From a virus: a stretch of DNA of 48,395 nt. Positions 15,362-24,072 of the stretch are shown piece after piece. The notes beneath the pieces were generated by a model. It made no database searches, was not told where the DNA came from, and saw nothing but the letters and a program-made list of their open reading frames with translations. The position numbers and the translations under genes are program-made. Position 1 is the stretch's first letter. Every line of letters begins with the position of its first letter. The stretch covers positions 1 through 48,395 of the IMG/VR virus record IMGVR_UViG_3300027971_000071. One strand, 5' to 3'.

Positions 15362-17137
15362 CTAGTAAAGATCTTCTTCCTCACCATTGTTATCCTCAGA
15401 AACCCAACTACGGATCTCCACGGATGCAAAATTGGACAAGATCCGTTTAGGATCACCAGCCAATTTTATCTTAGCAGAATCGATTCTGCGTTGTGCTTCA
15501 GATACATCCATGGATGTAACATTGAATCTCATAATTCCACGATTTGCCCGGAAATTTGCCTTGACAATCCGCATCTCACGGTACCCATTCTCAGATGGAT
15601 TAACCATCAAGGTAGAACGGGAAAGATTAGGAATGCCTACAGACCCCAATACATTTGTAACATTGGGTGGAGCATTATTTTTCTTCTTTTCCCGAGATGG
15701 CTTATTAATGTGAACAAGGCCAATATACGCAGTGTTCAGTTGTAACTCATGCGTAATCTGAAGCAATTGCTCCAAAGTTTTTCTGATTTCCTTGTTATTG
15801 TTTTCGTCTCCACCAAGATAACTAGTCAATGGATCCAGAATAACTAGTTTGGGTTTTCTGGCGGATAACAGTGCTCGTACGGAATCCGGATCATCCAGGT
15901 CAATCATCCCGTCCCGCAGGACAAAGATTCGCTCTAATGCTGCGCCTTCACTAATAAGTCTGGGCAGCAACTCAGTTTCGACCCCTTCTTCCCGAGACAC
16001 CCATATCACATTTCCTCGGGGTACTGGTCCTGTGTAATCCTGGGGCCCAAGTCCAAATACCCGTTTACCCTGCGAAACCCTAGCAGCAATATGTCCGCAG
16101 AGAGAAGACTTTCCTGCTCCACCTCCGCCAGCCAGAACACATAGTGACCCAGTTAAAATCAAGCCTGGCACAAGAAAATCTCGACCACGAAGGACAATAT
16201 CAGGATGCGCTAAGGATTCAAAGTTTGCACCACATGGAAGCCGGAATCCGGTTGTGCTTGGGTCCAATTGGAAGGAAGGAGTATTAAGGACGACATCATA
16301 AAACATGTCAATGTCCCTTTCCTCCAGCCAGTCCACAATATCCTTTCCATCTGTGTCATGTGGCCATAGGTCAACAACCTTAATAGATGCTGCGCCTAAG
16401 GATTCCATGTCCAAAGCAATGTCAATTCCATGGGCTCGTCCTACTTCATCCGAGTCCACCAGGATAACAATGTTCCTTCCTGTGAAATAGTGTTTAAGTC
16501 GGTGCGCAATCTTATTCCATTTTCCTGCGCCACCTGGGTTTGTCGTGACAACCATATTGTCATAGGAGCCAAGGTATTCTGCTGCCTTTTCCCCTTCAAC
16601 AATGTAAATTGTACCGGATGAGTTCATAATCTTGTTCAGATTGTACGGAGGTATTTCCGTACCCGATACTACTTTGAATACCCAGCGTCCTTGCTCATTT
16701 CGTGACTGTTGGAAAAAAGCCTTCTTGGTTACACCATGAACAACAGGATCACTATCCCTGCGTATGACACGCAGTGTGTCCATTCCATTGTCGTCGCTAT
16801 AAACATAAGTCTTCGTAATAGGCCATGAAAATATGTCCCATTGATCTGTTTTAACAGGAGCCAAATCTTCTGCGGTCAAATCAGGCCCGTTGTGCTTTTC
16901 GATGATTTCTCCATTAGGAGAAAATCCTAAGCCAACAGCACGAAGAATGTTCTTAGCACTACAACCATGTGAAAAGCAATGCAGCAAGACTTTTTGTGTA
17001 TCGGACACAGAAATGGACAATGATGGATTATTATCTTTGTGTGATGCACAACACGCAACATATTCACCTTGGCGAATAGGAGTGAAATGCTTCAGACGAT
17101 GCTTGAGCAAATCCAATTGAAATTCTACCGAGATCAC
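15362..17137 (-). CDS. Primase-helicase: CHC2-type zinc finger, TOPRIM and RepA-like ATPase
   Basis: 591 residues from a GTG at 17137 that overlaps the upstream TGA as GTGA, with GGAGGA 6 bases before it; an ATG at 17170 lies inside the upstream gene. Zinc ligands C30, H33, C54, C59 form a CHC2-like finger. TOPRIM: E181 in IYIVEGEK, then D228 and D230 in VDSDEVG. The ATPase has Walker A GGGGAGKSS (K343) and Walker B LVILDP. So one chain both primes DNA and probably unwinds it, as in T7 gp4, but with a RepA/AAA_25 type motor. Confidence 0.9.
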   Translation of the reverse strand: MISVEFQLDLLKHRLKHFTPIRQGEYVACCASHKDNNPSLSISVSDTQKVLLHCFSHGCSAKNILRAVGLGFSPNGEIIEKHNGPDLTAEDLAPVKTDQWDIFSWPITKTYVYSDDNGMDTLRVIRRDSDPVVHGVTKKAFFQQSRNEQGRWVFKVVSGTEIPPYNLNKIMNSSGTIYIVEGEKAAEYLGSYDNMVVTTNPGGAGKWNKIAHRLKHYFTGRNIVILVDSDEVGRAHGIDIALDMESLGAASIKVVDLWPHDTDGKDIVDWLEERDIDMFYDVVLNTPSFQLDPSTTGFRLPCGANFESLAHPDIVLRGRDFLVPGLILTGSLCVLAGGGGAGKSSLCGHIAARVSQGKRVFGLGPQDYTGPVPRGNVIWVSREEGVETELLPRLISEGAALERIFVLRDGMIDLDDPDSVRALLSARKPKLVILDPLTSYLGGDENNNKEIRKTLEQLLQITHELQLNTAYIGLVHINKPSREKKKNNAPPNVTNVLGSVGIPNLSRSTLMVNPSENGYREMRIVKANFRANRGIMRFNVTSMDVSEAQRRIDSAKIKLAGDPKRILSNFASVEIRSWVSEDNNGEEEDLY

Positions 17138-17499
17138 TTGGACTCCTCCGCTGGGATGTACCATGTACACTGGGCATGATTTTGCAGATAATACTGAAGA
17201 GGAACGCCTATATGAAAATCATTCCAGCTCCTGTAAAAATCACCTATGCGAATTCTTACATGAGGGTTACGGCGTGAAAATTCAACCGCAGTATACCAAG
17301 GGGCTTCTTTCCATTTTGAATACTCTTTCCATTCCGCTTTCAAATCTTCTTCCTCTACAACATCAGAACGAAACATTTCATTATCAGATACAAACTCAAG
17401 TCCTTCAGTGCCAAGCTGCAAAATATATACTACATTAACAACCTTTCTGTAGTATTTCTTTCCTTCCAACAATCCCGGAATAATCTCAGCAAATTTCAT
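17134..17499 (-). CDS. Hypothetical phage protein with DUF2829-like start
   Basis: 121 residues. MKFAEIIPGLLEGKKYYRK resembles the opening of a common small phage family (DUF2829-type: E-x-L-x-x-G-K-K-x-x-R), with a charged central helix (EEEDLKAEWKEYSKWKEA) and a Trp-rich end. GGAG lies 5 bases before the ATG. The stop overlaps the primase-helicase start. Function unknown; the family match is tentative. Confidence 0.6.
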   Translation of the reverse strand: MKFAEIIPGLLEGKKYYRKVVNVVYILQLGTEGLEFVSDNEMFRSDVVEEEDLKAEWKEYSKWKEAPWYTAVEFSRRNPHVRIRIGDFYRSWNDFHIGVPLQYYLQNHAQCTWYIPAEESK

Positions 17500-17515
17500 T
17501 TCAGTCTCCTTTCCA

Positions 17516-17550
17516 ATAAAAAGGCCCCGGTAGTTTCCTACCGGGGAGCC
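17516..17550 (-). terminator. Rho-independent terminator, leftward
   Basis: Minus strand: 9-bp stem (CCCCGGTAG / CTACCGGGG) with GAAA loop, then CC and a TTTTTA run. It follows the Sak4-like ATPase gene. Confidence 0.85.
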
Positions 17551-17557
17551 TATAAAA

Positions 17558-18535
17558 TTAACCCTTTGCTTCCAAATCCTTAGTCACTTTCAAAATTACT
17601 TCTTTCAACTTGGTATTGGCAACCGCTGTAATATCCTCCTTTCCGAAATGTTTCGCCAACTGCGGAAACCAAATGTTGGTATCCCTTTTTATTTTGATGG
17701 CAAGATCTTCTAGCTTGGTCAAAAGCTTCTGCTTCTCGGTTACATCTGGCTCGACTTCATCTTGTGGAATGATTTCAGGAACAGCATTAACTACGACCTC
17801 TTCTGGAACATTTTGGTCGATGTTACCATTGTCCAAAATATTTAGTAACAATTGTCCGACTTCGATTCCAGGCTTGTCAAACAGTTTGTTAGCAATTCCA
17901 AACAGTCGAGTCTTGCCAATAAAGCCACGATGATCCTCATTGATTGTGAGGACATTGTCCATGTCATACTCAATTCCATTTCCAGCGGTTTGTCTCCAAA
18001 CAGGCTCAAGACCCAACTTTTTGATTTTGGCTTTCTGCCCAGGTTCTTTTTCAATTTCGTATGCCATCTTTGCCCGGACGCACACCATCAAATGACAAGG
18101 AAAATCTTTCAACCTTTCCAGTAACTTGTCAATCTTTGGCGTGACAACCTTCCACCCGGCAAATCCGTTTCCGCTAGACATGGCCCCGATCTCATCGACC
18201 TGCTCCATGATTCCGCCTTGACCATTCCAGAAGGAACTAAGGCTGTCAATGATGACCGCATCATATTTGGCAGCAACGGCACCTGCCAGGGCTTCGTGAA
18301 GCTTTTCCAGCGTATACGGAGCTCGAATCACACAAGTGTCAAACCCTCCAGGTATGTGTTTGGCGTATAGATTCTCCTTCCCACCTTCGGTGGAAATCAT
18401 CGCAATCCGTCCTTCTGGTCCAACCAGTCCTCGACTGATTAGAAGACTGGACATGGTTTTCCCTGCGCCTGCTACTCCTACAATTGCCATGGTCAGCTTG
18501 ACGGATGTAGTTTTTGCTGCTTTAAACATCGACAT
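17558..18535 (-). CDS. AAA_24-type ATPase, Sak4-like recombination protein
   Basis: 325 residues. Walker A GVAGAGKT (K26) near the N-terminus, Walker B YDAVIIDSLSS (D97) and the LLISRGLVGPEGRIAMIS block match the phage RecA-fold AAA_24/Sak4 family, which supports single-strand annealing or recombination with SSB. The C-terminal 90 residues are charged and helical. ATG 18535 has AGGAG 7 bases upstream, and the gene overlaps the upstream stop by 14 bases. Works with RusA and the replication proteins. Confidence 0.85.
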   Translation of the reverse strand: MSMFKAAKTTSVKLTMAIVGVAGAGKTMSSLLISRGLVGPEGRIAMISTEGGKENLYAKHIPGGFDTCVIRAPYTLEKLHEALAGAVAAKYDAVIIDSLSSFWNGQGGIMEQVDEIGAMSSGNGFAGWKVVTPKIDKLLERLKDFPCHLMVCVRAKMAYEIEKEPGQKAKIKKLGLEPVWRQTAGNGIEYDMDNVLTINEDHRGFIGKTRLFGIANKLFDKPGIEVGQLLLNILDNGNIDQNVPEEVVVNAVPEIIPQDEVEPDVTEKQKLLTKLEDLAIKIKRDTNIWFPQLAKHFGKEDITAVANTKLKEVILKVTKDLEAKG

Positions 18536-19328
18536 TTCGAATCTCCTGGAAAAAATCTGTCAATTCACTCAATGGTCGGAATTTCGATAATTCCATCCTT
18601 ACCATTGTCTCATCGTCACTAGGCATTCCGCTGGGAAACTTTCCCGGCGTTATGCTACGACCCATTGTAGCAAACTTCATTGCGTCTGCCCAAAGAATTG
18701 TTTCAGAGGCATAGACCACAATCACAGGACGCAAGGAATAGGCCTGCGCCACTGATTGTATTGCCTTTAGTTTTCGTTCTGTAAACAAAAACGAAACATT
18801 TGGAGTATTAATCCAAGGGAATGAATAAGCATCAACCAGGATTTCTGGCTTGCCCTTTTGACCAAGTATCGCATCCCATCCACCAATAGCGTGGTAAGGG
18901 ACAAGCGACTCTTGGCCCCACATAGCAATAATTTTTTCAGATATCTGCTTTGTGTGCATAGGAATAGATGTGTCATAGGACCACATCCTTCTGTGATTAT
19001 ATCCTGATGAAATGAACCCAAAATATTCTGAAGGCTCATAGGTATCAAAGAGGATACCCCCTCGGTTGCCGTCCATCCATGCATTAAGATCCTGAATGGA
19101 TATCCTGGCCAACAATGGATACCAGTCATCGTAAAAGTCATATCCGCAAAAAAATCCTTCTTCTAGGATTTCCTCACAAATGTCTTGCCTTTCTTCCTCC
19201 GTCATCCTTCGCAAACTACACCACAACCCAATGATACCATGCAAGGCACCACTGGATGTGATATAAATTGTCCGGTTAACAGCAGAACATGGGACAAGAA
19301 ATTCAGACACAGGCTTTGGCTTAGGCAT
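18522..19328 (-). CDS. Hypothetical protein in recombination block
   Basis: 268 residues from ATG 19328, which overlaps the upstream stop; the longer frame starts at TTG 19358. The middle contains GGWDAILG...PEILVDAYSFPW, faintly like a nuclease core, but no complete catalytic set is visible. No family is recognised. It lies between the Sak4-like ATPase and the RusA resolvase, so DNA metabolism is a fair guess. Confidence 0.6.
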   Translation of the reverse strand: MPKPKPVSEFLVPCSAVNRTIYITSSGALHGIIGLWCSLRRMTEEERQDICEEILEEGFFCGYDFYDDWYPLLARISIQDLNAWMDGNRGGILFDTYEPSEYFGFISSGYNHRRMWSYDTSIPMHTKQISEKIIAMWGQESLVPYHAIGGWDAILGQKGKPEILVDAYSFPWINTPNVSFLFTERKLKAIQSVAQAYSLRPVIVVYASETILWADAMKFATMGRSITPGKFPSGMPSDDETMVRMELSKFRPLSELTDFFQEIRNVDV

Positions 19329-19638
19329 TTTCCGTAAAATCAGAATGCCTTTCGTCAATCATATCCTGCGCATTTTCATCGTTGTCGTATTGATCCCAAT
19401 CATTCACTGCCAATCCCGGAAACCCAAGACTTTCGCCTCGAATAATCGGCAGATCTTTTGGTGCTGTCACACGGATCAGGCCATTGGTTCGGCCTGTGTC
19501 GAGCAACTCAACACAAATGTAATGGTTATTGGCAAGAGGCAACCAGAGCTTATCCCCAATCTTACGGACGAGTTGTAAGGATCCGTAAGTATGCGGATGA
19601 GACACCGGAGGAACAAAATCAAATTTTCTAGACATCAT
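19321..19638 (-). CDS. Hypothetical small acidic protein
   Basis: 105 residues. The start is one of GTG 19641, ATG 19638 or ATG 19635; I chose 19638, overlapping the RusA stop. The N-terminal half is beta-rich (LVRKIGDKLWLPLANNHYIC), the C-terminal end strongly acidic (DWDQYDNDENAQDMIDE). No family is recognised. Confidence 0.55.
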   Translation of the reverse strand: MMSRKFDFVPPVSHPHTYGSLQLVRKIGDKLWLPLANNHYICVELLDTGRTNGLIRVTAPKDLPIIRGESLGFPGLAVNDWDQYDNDENAQDMIDERHSDFTENA

Positions 19639-20033
19639 CACACCTTTCTTTGGTCTTCACTCAGTTCATGCACCAACACATCACAGTATGCTGGTCCAGA
19701 TTCTTCGGCTTTACCCATGTATTCCTGGGTATTCTTCTGTAATACATCATAGTGATCATCCACAATAACGCATGCCCTGACCAGTAGATCTCCAATGGCT
19801 TTTTCCATATTGGAAATGTCCCGGCCTTTTCTAAGTCCTTTACCTCCAAACACTTGGATATGAATATGGCATAGGGAAATGGGAGGATATTTTCCCATTT
19901 GTTCTTCCACAATTGCCTGGTTCAAATCAATCCATGTTCGGTATTTTGGGTTAAGGAAGTTTCCATTTTTTCCTCGATGCCAAATAGAATTGACACTAGG
20001 AGGAATTGTCATACGGAACTTGTGTGTTTTCAT
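19638..20033 (-). CDS. RusA-type Holliday junction resolvase
   Basis: 131 residues, the usual length. PPSVNSIW at the N-terminus and RDISNMEKAIGDLLVRACVIVDDHYDV carry the RusA acidic core: D72, D82 and D92/D93, with N75 and K78 in the conserved D-x-x-N-x-x-K order. It resolves branched DNA made during phage recombination or replication before packaging. Start ATG 20033 has AAGGAG upstream at a normal spacing; the longer frame to 20066 enters the upstream gene. Confidence 0.9.
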   Translation of the reverse strand: MKTHKFRMTIPPSVNSIWHRGKNGNFLNPKYRTWIDLNQAIVEEQMGKYPPISLCHIHIQVFGGKGLRKGRDISNMEKAIGDLLVRACVIVDDHYDVLQKNTQEYMGKAEESGPAYCDVLVHELSEDQRKV

Positions 20034-20065
20034 CACATCTCCTTTTTGGGATGTGACATTGTACA

Positions 20066-20308
20066 CTAAATGGTTCCTATTGGAATTTCAGATTCAAGTT
20101 CTGATATAACAATACTTAGACATTCCCTTGCTTTTTTCAGATCTTCTACTCCATTTTTGCTTCTCCACCTCCATTCATATTTTATGGCACATCCAATCAT
20201 GTAATCACAAAAAGCTTCTAATCCTAAAGCTGCTTTCTGAGCTTTGTGACAGTGAATGCTACTGTCATCTTTTGGATAATAATGCTTAGGCTTTACCGGG
20301 TCACTCAT
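20066..20308 (-). CDS. DUF3310 family protein
   Basis: 80 residues. MSDPVKPKHYYP and FCDYMIGCAIKYEWRWRSKNG, then VEDLKKARECLSIVI, are the defining blocks of the DUF3310 family, common in phages and sometimes called a nucleotide kinase domain, though the activity is not established. Overlaps the upstream gene by four bases. Confidence 0.8.
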   Translation of the reverse strand: MSDPVKPKHYYPKDDSSIHCHKAQKAALGLEAFCDYMIGCAIKYEWRWRSKNGVEDLKKARECLSIVISELESEIPIGTI

Positions 20309-20658
20309 CGCAATTCTCCGTTCAAATCTTCCAGGAATTTCATTGCCACTGCATCTATATTAACATTACCGTTCTCAATAAAAATCCTGGAAATGTCACA
20401 AAAGTTCAAGTTGACCCATTTGTCCCCGTAAGGAATCCGGGTAACCAATAGCGGAGTGATTTTGGCATCATAATCACATAATCGCCACAATTCAATTACC
20501 CGATATTCTGGCCACAGGCGATCATCAATCGAGTAAATCCCCATAGCCACTTTGGTTCCATCCCGGTACAGGGAGAAATCGGCATACTCATCATCGATGC
20601 TTAGATAAGTCCCTCCAGTCTTTTCCCAAGCTTGCTTGACGGCATCTTCTATGCCCAT
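20305..20658 (-). CDS. Hypothetical protein
   Basis: 117 residues from ATG 20658, which overlaps the dCTP deaminase stop and has GGAAGGA 8 bases upstream. The frame is open further (to 20823) but would overlap the deaminase gene by 175 bases. Beta-rich middle (FSLYRDGTKVAMGIYSIDD). No family is recognised. Confidence 0.55.
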   Translation of the reverse strand: MGIEDAVKQAWEKTGGTYLSIDDEYADFSLYRDGTKVAMGIYSIDDRLWPEYRVIELWRLCDYDAKITPLLVTRIPYGDKWVNLNFCDISRIFIENGNVNIDAVAMKFLEDLNGELR

Positions 20659-21182
20659 TTGTGGGATTCCTTCCACAACCCAGACGGCATTGGCAATGCC
20701 TGATCCTGGTACTTTCCAATGTACAGTTTTGGTTCTCCAGTCAAAGTATGAAACACAATTTGACCGATTTCCATTCCTGCGTAAATCCACAGTGGTTGTA
20801 CCACTGATAGTTCCAATGTCCATGTTCCATCAAACCCTGGGTCTCCCCAGCCTGCTGAAATATGGATCTCCAATCCTAACCGCCCTACCGAGGATCTCCC
20901 TTCCAGTACAGGAGCATAATGATCCGTATGGATCCGTTCTACGGTATGACCCAGATACACTGTTCCAGGTTGAAGCAAGAGTCCTTCCCTGGAAGGTATT
21001 TCAATTCGGCTGGTAGGCTCCTGTAGTTTACAGTCCAGAACCCTGTTGTTGTATGTAACAATGGTGTTTCCCAGCGTAACATTCAAACTTACAGGACTAA
21101 TCTTCGCAGGGGAATATGGTAAAACCGTAATCCTTCCGTTTCTAATTTGATCTGCAATTTCCCATCCAGTTAAGACGGCCAT
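20649..21182 (-). CDS. dcd: dCTP deaminase (dUTPase superfamily)
   Basis: 177 residues. The active-site block has R96, S97, S98 and R101 in EGRSSVGRLGL and E124 in GTWTLEL, the residues that mark deaminase rather than plain dUTPase; C-terminal YIGKYQDQ matches the family's GKY-Q segment. Makes dUTP (or dUMP if bifunctional) from dCTP, feeding the ThyX reaction. The ThyX gene directly upstream overlaps it by 13 bases. The distinction from bifunctional enzymes cannot be made here. Confidence 0.85.
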   Translation of the reverse strand: MAVLTGWEIADQIRNGRITVLPYSPAKISPVSLNVTLGNTIVTYNNRVLDCKLQEPTSRIEIPSREGLLLQPGTVYLGHTVERIHTDHYAPVLEGRSSVGRLGLEIHISAGWGDPGFDGTWTLELSVVQPLWIYAGMEIGQIVFHTLTGEPKLYIGKYQDQALPMPSGLWKESHKWA

Positions 21183-21973
21183 CCTACTCTCTCCACTAAG
21201 TGCCTAAGTTGCATCCATCCATCCAAGTTTCCTGTTTTCATTGACCAAGGCATGGCCACATGCTCAAATGGAGACCAATGATTGTCTGCTGCAAGTCGAT
21301 CTGCCAATTTGATGTCCGCATCTACATCTCGAATCCCATTGTGGTTGTCGTAAGATACTCTAGCAATCCTGGCAACCACAATTTTCTGTTTATCACTTAC
21401 GGAAACATCTGGCAGATCCAATCCAAAAGGGAAATGCCATTGTAAATACTCAATATGTGTAGGTGTGGAAGCATCATACGCAATTTTCATTGCCTGGGCC
21501 AACTCTTGCATTTCTGGCTGCGCCGCATGATGCAGTCGCTGAGAAAAGAAATTGTCCAGACCTTTTTTTGTTGTGGTCATGATTACCTTAACCCACATAA
21601 ACGGTTCAAGGTACCGATTAACAATTTGCTTATGAACTCCAAGTTGTGCTAAAAACTTGGCATGCTCTATCATATGGTTCAACGCAAGTCTTGCATTCAT
21701 TTCCGCCATAGTAGCGTAAAAAGGTTCAAGATTTGAATCCGAGAACATGCCAGGCTTATTCACACCCCAAACTTTTGGGATATAGGGGTTCGCTTCCACT
21801 TGGGCAATCAGTTTTTTCGTGGGTATTGCCCTACTGGATGCCGTATTTCGGGAGAACGCCCTGTGTGTGTTGAACTGTGCAAGGATAAACCGAGGAAAGT
21901 TCAATACAAATGTCGTACACCTCGTATAGGGATCATTCGCCACCGAATCTGCAATTACTGACGCACTAAGCAT
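21170..21973 (-). CDS. thyX: Flavin-dependent thymidylate synthase
   Basis: 267 residues. The ThyX motif reads THRAFSRNTASSRA with H37, R38, S41, N43, S46 or S47 and R48, and the N-terminal FVLNFPRFILAQFNTHR helix is typical. Converts dUMP to dTMP with FAD and methylene-tetrahydrofolate. ATG 21973 is preceded by GGAAGGAG at 6 bases, so I reject a longer frame to 22000. Pairs with dCTP deaminase. Confidence 0.9.
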   Translation of the reverse strand: MLSASVIADSVANDPYTRCTTFVLNFPRFILAQFNTHRAFSRNTASSRAIPTKKLIAQVEANPYIPKVWGVNKPGMFSDSNLEPFYATMAEMNARLALNHMIEHAKFLAQLGVHKQIVNRYLEPFMWVKVIMTTTKKGLDNFFSQRLHHAAQPEMQELAQAMKIAYDASTPTHIEYLQWHFPFGLDLPDVSVSDKQKIVVARIARVSYDNHNGIRDVDADIKLADRLAADNHWSPFEHVAMPWSMKTGNLDGWMQLRHLVERVGWPS

Positions 21974-22137
21974 TCCGAGCTCCTTCCTACTATTTCCCAA
22001 AGATCCTTGTTAGCTTCATTCTCCAACGCTGTATGGTAACACTTACTATTCTCCAAAAGAGTTTTATGTTGAAGAATGGCATATTCCAGCTTATGCACCC
22101 TGGCTATTAGCCATTGAATATCGGGAGTGTCACTCAT
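21955..22137 (-). CDS. Small hypothetical protein
   Basis: 60 residues, MSDTPDIQWLIARVHKLEYA with helical charged remainder. The ATG overlaps the stop of the 35-residue membrane protein upstream and has GAGGGAGAAGAGG before it. The longer frame upstream is the wrong-frame shadow of that membrane protein. Confidence 0.6.
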   Translation of the reverse strand: MSDTPDIQWLIARVHKLEYAILQHKTLLENSKCYHTALENEANKDLWEIVGRSSECLVRQ

Positions 22138-22237
22138 CCTCTTCTCCCTCTCGACTGGTGCGCTCCAATTTGCACATGGAGTCGATGACCAGCCATATTG
22201 CCACAACAACCCATACAAACAAAGGGATGTCATTCAT
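22130..22237 (-). CDS. 35-residue single-span membrane protein
   Basis: MNDIPLFVWVVVAIWLVIDS is a clear membrane span, then a charged tail (KLERTSREGEEDE). AGGAG lies 6 bases before the ATG; the start overlaps the sigma-like gene stop and its TGA overlaps the next ATG, so it tiles exactly. Function unknown; small membrane proteins of this kind can be lysis or host-interference factors. Confidence 0.6.
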   Translation of the reverse strand: MNDIPLFVWVVVAIWLVIDSMCKLERTSREGEEDE

Positions 22238-22730
22238 CAGGATCTCCTATGTGTTGTTTAATCTTGATTAGTGCTTTTCGACAAATAAATGCAATTCTGC
22301 TTTTAGACATTCCGAGTTCTTTTGCAATCTCCCGGAACGGTTTGTGATTATAAAACCATTCCAGTACAATCTTTTTTTCTTTGGCTTCCAAATTTTTGTC
22401 GATAAATTCGGAAATTTTGTCGTACAGCATAATGTCAGGGGTTTCGGGAAGATATTCAACTTTATGGTCGTAATAGTCATTTACGAACACTAATTGCTCA
22501 GGCTTCCACATATTCTTCCTGGCTTCCATTACCGCAAACCGTACGGTGGTAAAAATCCAGGTAGACAGTTTACCTTTCTCTGGATTGAATGACTTGGCCT
22601 GCGCCATCAGTCGCATCCAAACATGCTGACCCATGTCGGATTTGATTTGGTTTTCTGTTAGTTTGTTTGCATGCATTGCCTTGTACACAAGGCCGATGTT
22701 TTGACTAATCAATTCACTAGTGGCAATCAT
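22230..22730 (-). CDS. Sigma-70 family-like protein (second of three)
   Basis: 166 residues. Region 2-like segment: VWMRLMAQAKSFNPEKGKLS then TWIFTTVRFAVMEARK (the GKLSTWIFTTVR signature). Region 4 helix-turn-helix: FREIAKELGMSKSRIAFI. ATG 22730 follows AAAGGA by 5 bases and overlaps the upstream stop by 14 bases. It would guide RNA polymerase to phage promoters. Confidence 0.75.
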   Translation of the reverse strand: MIATSELISQNIGLVYKAMHANKLTENQIKSDMGQHVWMRLMAQAKSFNPEKGKLSTWIFTTVRFAVMEARKNMWKPEQLVFVNDYYDHKVEYLPETPDIMLYDKISEFIDKNLEAKEKKIVLEWFYNHKPFREIAKELGMSKSRIAFICRKALIKIKQHIGDPDE

Positions 22731-23274
22731 TGAATTCCTTTCTTCGCTCCTCGACCAAGTAATCAACACAGTACTTGACTGCGGAAAATACACTGCCCTT
22801 AGGCATACTCATTGTCTTGGATACATCCAACTGAGTGTATCCGTCCAGAATCAACCTCATCACCTGGCGTTTGTCCCTTGGAAGATTCCAAAGTTTTTTC
22901 CTTACCCATTGCATCATGAACTCAATGTCAAGCTTGGTATCGACCACATCGGTGGCCATACCGAAGGACTCAATTTCCACCAGCGAAACCTGGTTCCGTT
23001 CATAAAGCTTTTGTTTTGAGAATTTGGCTCTTAGTGCCGAGGCACTTTGGAAAATCGCAGACTTACCTATAAAAGTAGAGTCTTTGATGTCAGGGCATTT
23101 ATGCCTGTTTCTTACCCAGTTGCATAGGCACAAAACCAATGCATCTTGTTGTGTGTCATGGTCATACTTGACCATTTGTGCTCTGGCCACTTTGTGGACT
23201 TTATCTACTCGATCCCTTTCCTCGTCGGTTAGCGGTCGAATATTGGTCCGTCTGTTCACTTTCACTAAACTCAT
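22717..23274 (-). CDS. Sigma-70 family-like protein (first in this pair)
   Basis: 185 residues. A degenerate region 2-like part (DIKDSTFIGKSAIFQSASAL) and region 4 block LPRDKRQVMRLILDGYTQLD then VSKTMSMPKGSVFSAVKYCV. AGGA lies 6 bases before the ATG. Followed at once by the second sigma-like gene, so the two may form a pair or a two-part factor. Confidence 0.65.
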   Translation of the reverse strand: MSLVKVNRRTNIRPLTDEERDRVDKVHKVARAQMVKYDHDTQQDALVLCLCNWVRNRHKCPDIKDSTFIGKSAIFQSASALRAKFSKQKLYERNQVSLVEIESFGMATDVVDTKLDIEFMMQWVRKKLWNLPRDKRQVMRLILDGYTQLDVSKTMSMPKGSVFSAVKYCVDYLVEERRKEFNDCH

Positions 23275-23297
23275 TTCTCATCCTCCTTATTTGAATT

Positions 23298-23516
23298 TTA
23301 GATGATCACTTGCTCGGCAAGATCCACCGCATTGAGGAGATTTCTCAAATCCGTGAACTGATCTTTGGTTAACTGAATCCCCACGCCAATCCTTTCCCTT
23401 CCTTCTTCTTCCTGAAAAATATTTAACTTGAATACATCAGGATGTTCATAGCTGGCCACCACTCGCCAATCATCCAGCACAATTTCGCCTTCAAATTCGA
23501 CTTGTTTAGTTTTCAT
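23298..23516 (-). CDS. Hypothetical small protein
   Basis: 72 residues; beta-rich start (VEFEGEIVLDDWRVVASY) and an amphipathic C-terminal helix. AGGAGG at 6 bases from the ATG. Ends 24 bases before the sigma-like gene. No family is recognised. Confidence 0.6.
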   Translation of the reverse strand: MKTKQVEFEGEIVLDDWRVVASYEHPDVFKLNIFQEEEGRERIGVGIQLTKDQFTDLRNLLNAVDLAEQVII

Positions 23517-23670
23517 TGTTTACCTCCTGTATCTTAATTTGTTTCCCAGTTTCGATTCGCTCGATGATCACTCGATCATTCTCCCGCCGGACGATGCGCC
23601 ATTTTAAAGCCTCCAAAAAGGACTCAAAGGTTGCTTGATTATTTGTTTCAGGGGTACTGTCTTTACTCAT
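23506..23670 (-). CDS. Small hypothetical protein (54 residues)
   Basis: Reads MSKDSTPETNNQATFESFLE then ALKWRIVRRENDRVIIERIE. ATG 23670 overlaps the upstream stop as ATGA with AAAAGGA-type site; its TAA overlaps the next gene by 11 bases. Charged, helical then beta. Not previously flagged by length, so confidence rests on tiling and ribosome site. Confidence 0.55.
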   Translation of the reverse strand: MSKDSTPETNNQATFESFLEALKWRIVRRENDRVIIERIETGKQIKIQEVNNEN

Positions 23671-24026
23671 TCCTTTTCCTCCACATAGATTTTACCACCA
23701 CCCAGTTTAATCAGAAGCTTGAATTCTGACAGGGTAGTGCCTGCCGGAATTACTACTGGCGTAGCATCATCCCACCTGGATGTGGTAAGCCATGGAATAA
23801 AACCGTTGTTGATTTCTTCAACACAGTAACTGGAATTGTATCCGCCTCGTTCTGCCGGTGTCTCAAAAGATCCTTCATAGCAAAGCTTTACAGTATAGGA
23901 ACTAGGAGCATAGGTATTGTGTTCGTATGGCCTTTTGTTCCATCCGTCACCGTAAACTTCACTCAAAGGCAGATCTGTGAAGTATGCCCATTGGTCTTTC
24001 ACATAACACAGTTTTGGTTCACTCAT
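23667..24026 (-). CDS. Conserved phage protein (EPKLCY...W family)
   Basis: 119 residues. MSEPKLCYVKDQWAYFTDLP, DGWNKRPYEHN, VEEINNGFIPWLTTSRW and APVVIPAGTTLSEF-like blocks recall a family of small proteins seen in many tailed phages. ATG 24026 has AAAGGAG 8 bases upstream; the frame to 24101 is not needed. Function unknown. Confidence 0.6.
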   Translation of the reverse strand: MSEPKLCYVKDQWAYFTDLPLSEVYGDGWNKRPYEHNTYAPSSYTVKLCYEGSFETPAERGGYNSSYCVEEINNGFIPWLTTSRWDDATPVVIPAGTTLSEFKLLIKLGGGKIYVEEKE

Positions 24027-24072
24027 TGCCCACACTCCTTTCATTTCTTTCAAATTGCAACACGAATAGATC

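Noticed and set aside
20659-20823. Upstream extension of the gene ending at 20305
   Set aside because: It would overlap dCTP deaminase by 175 bases; ATG 20658 has its own ribosome site.
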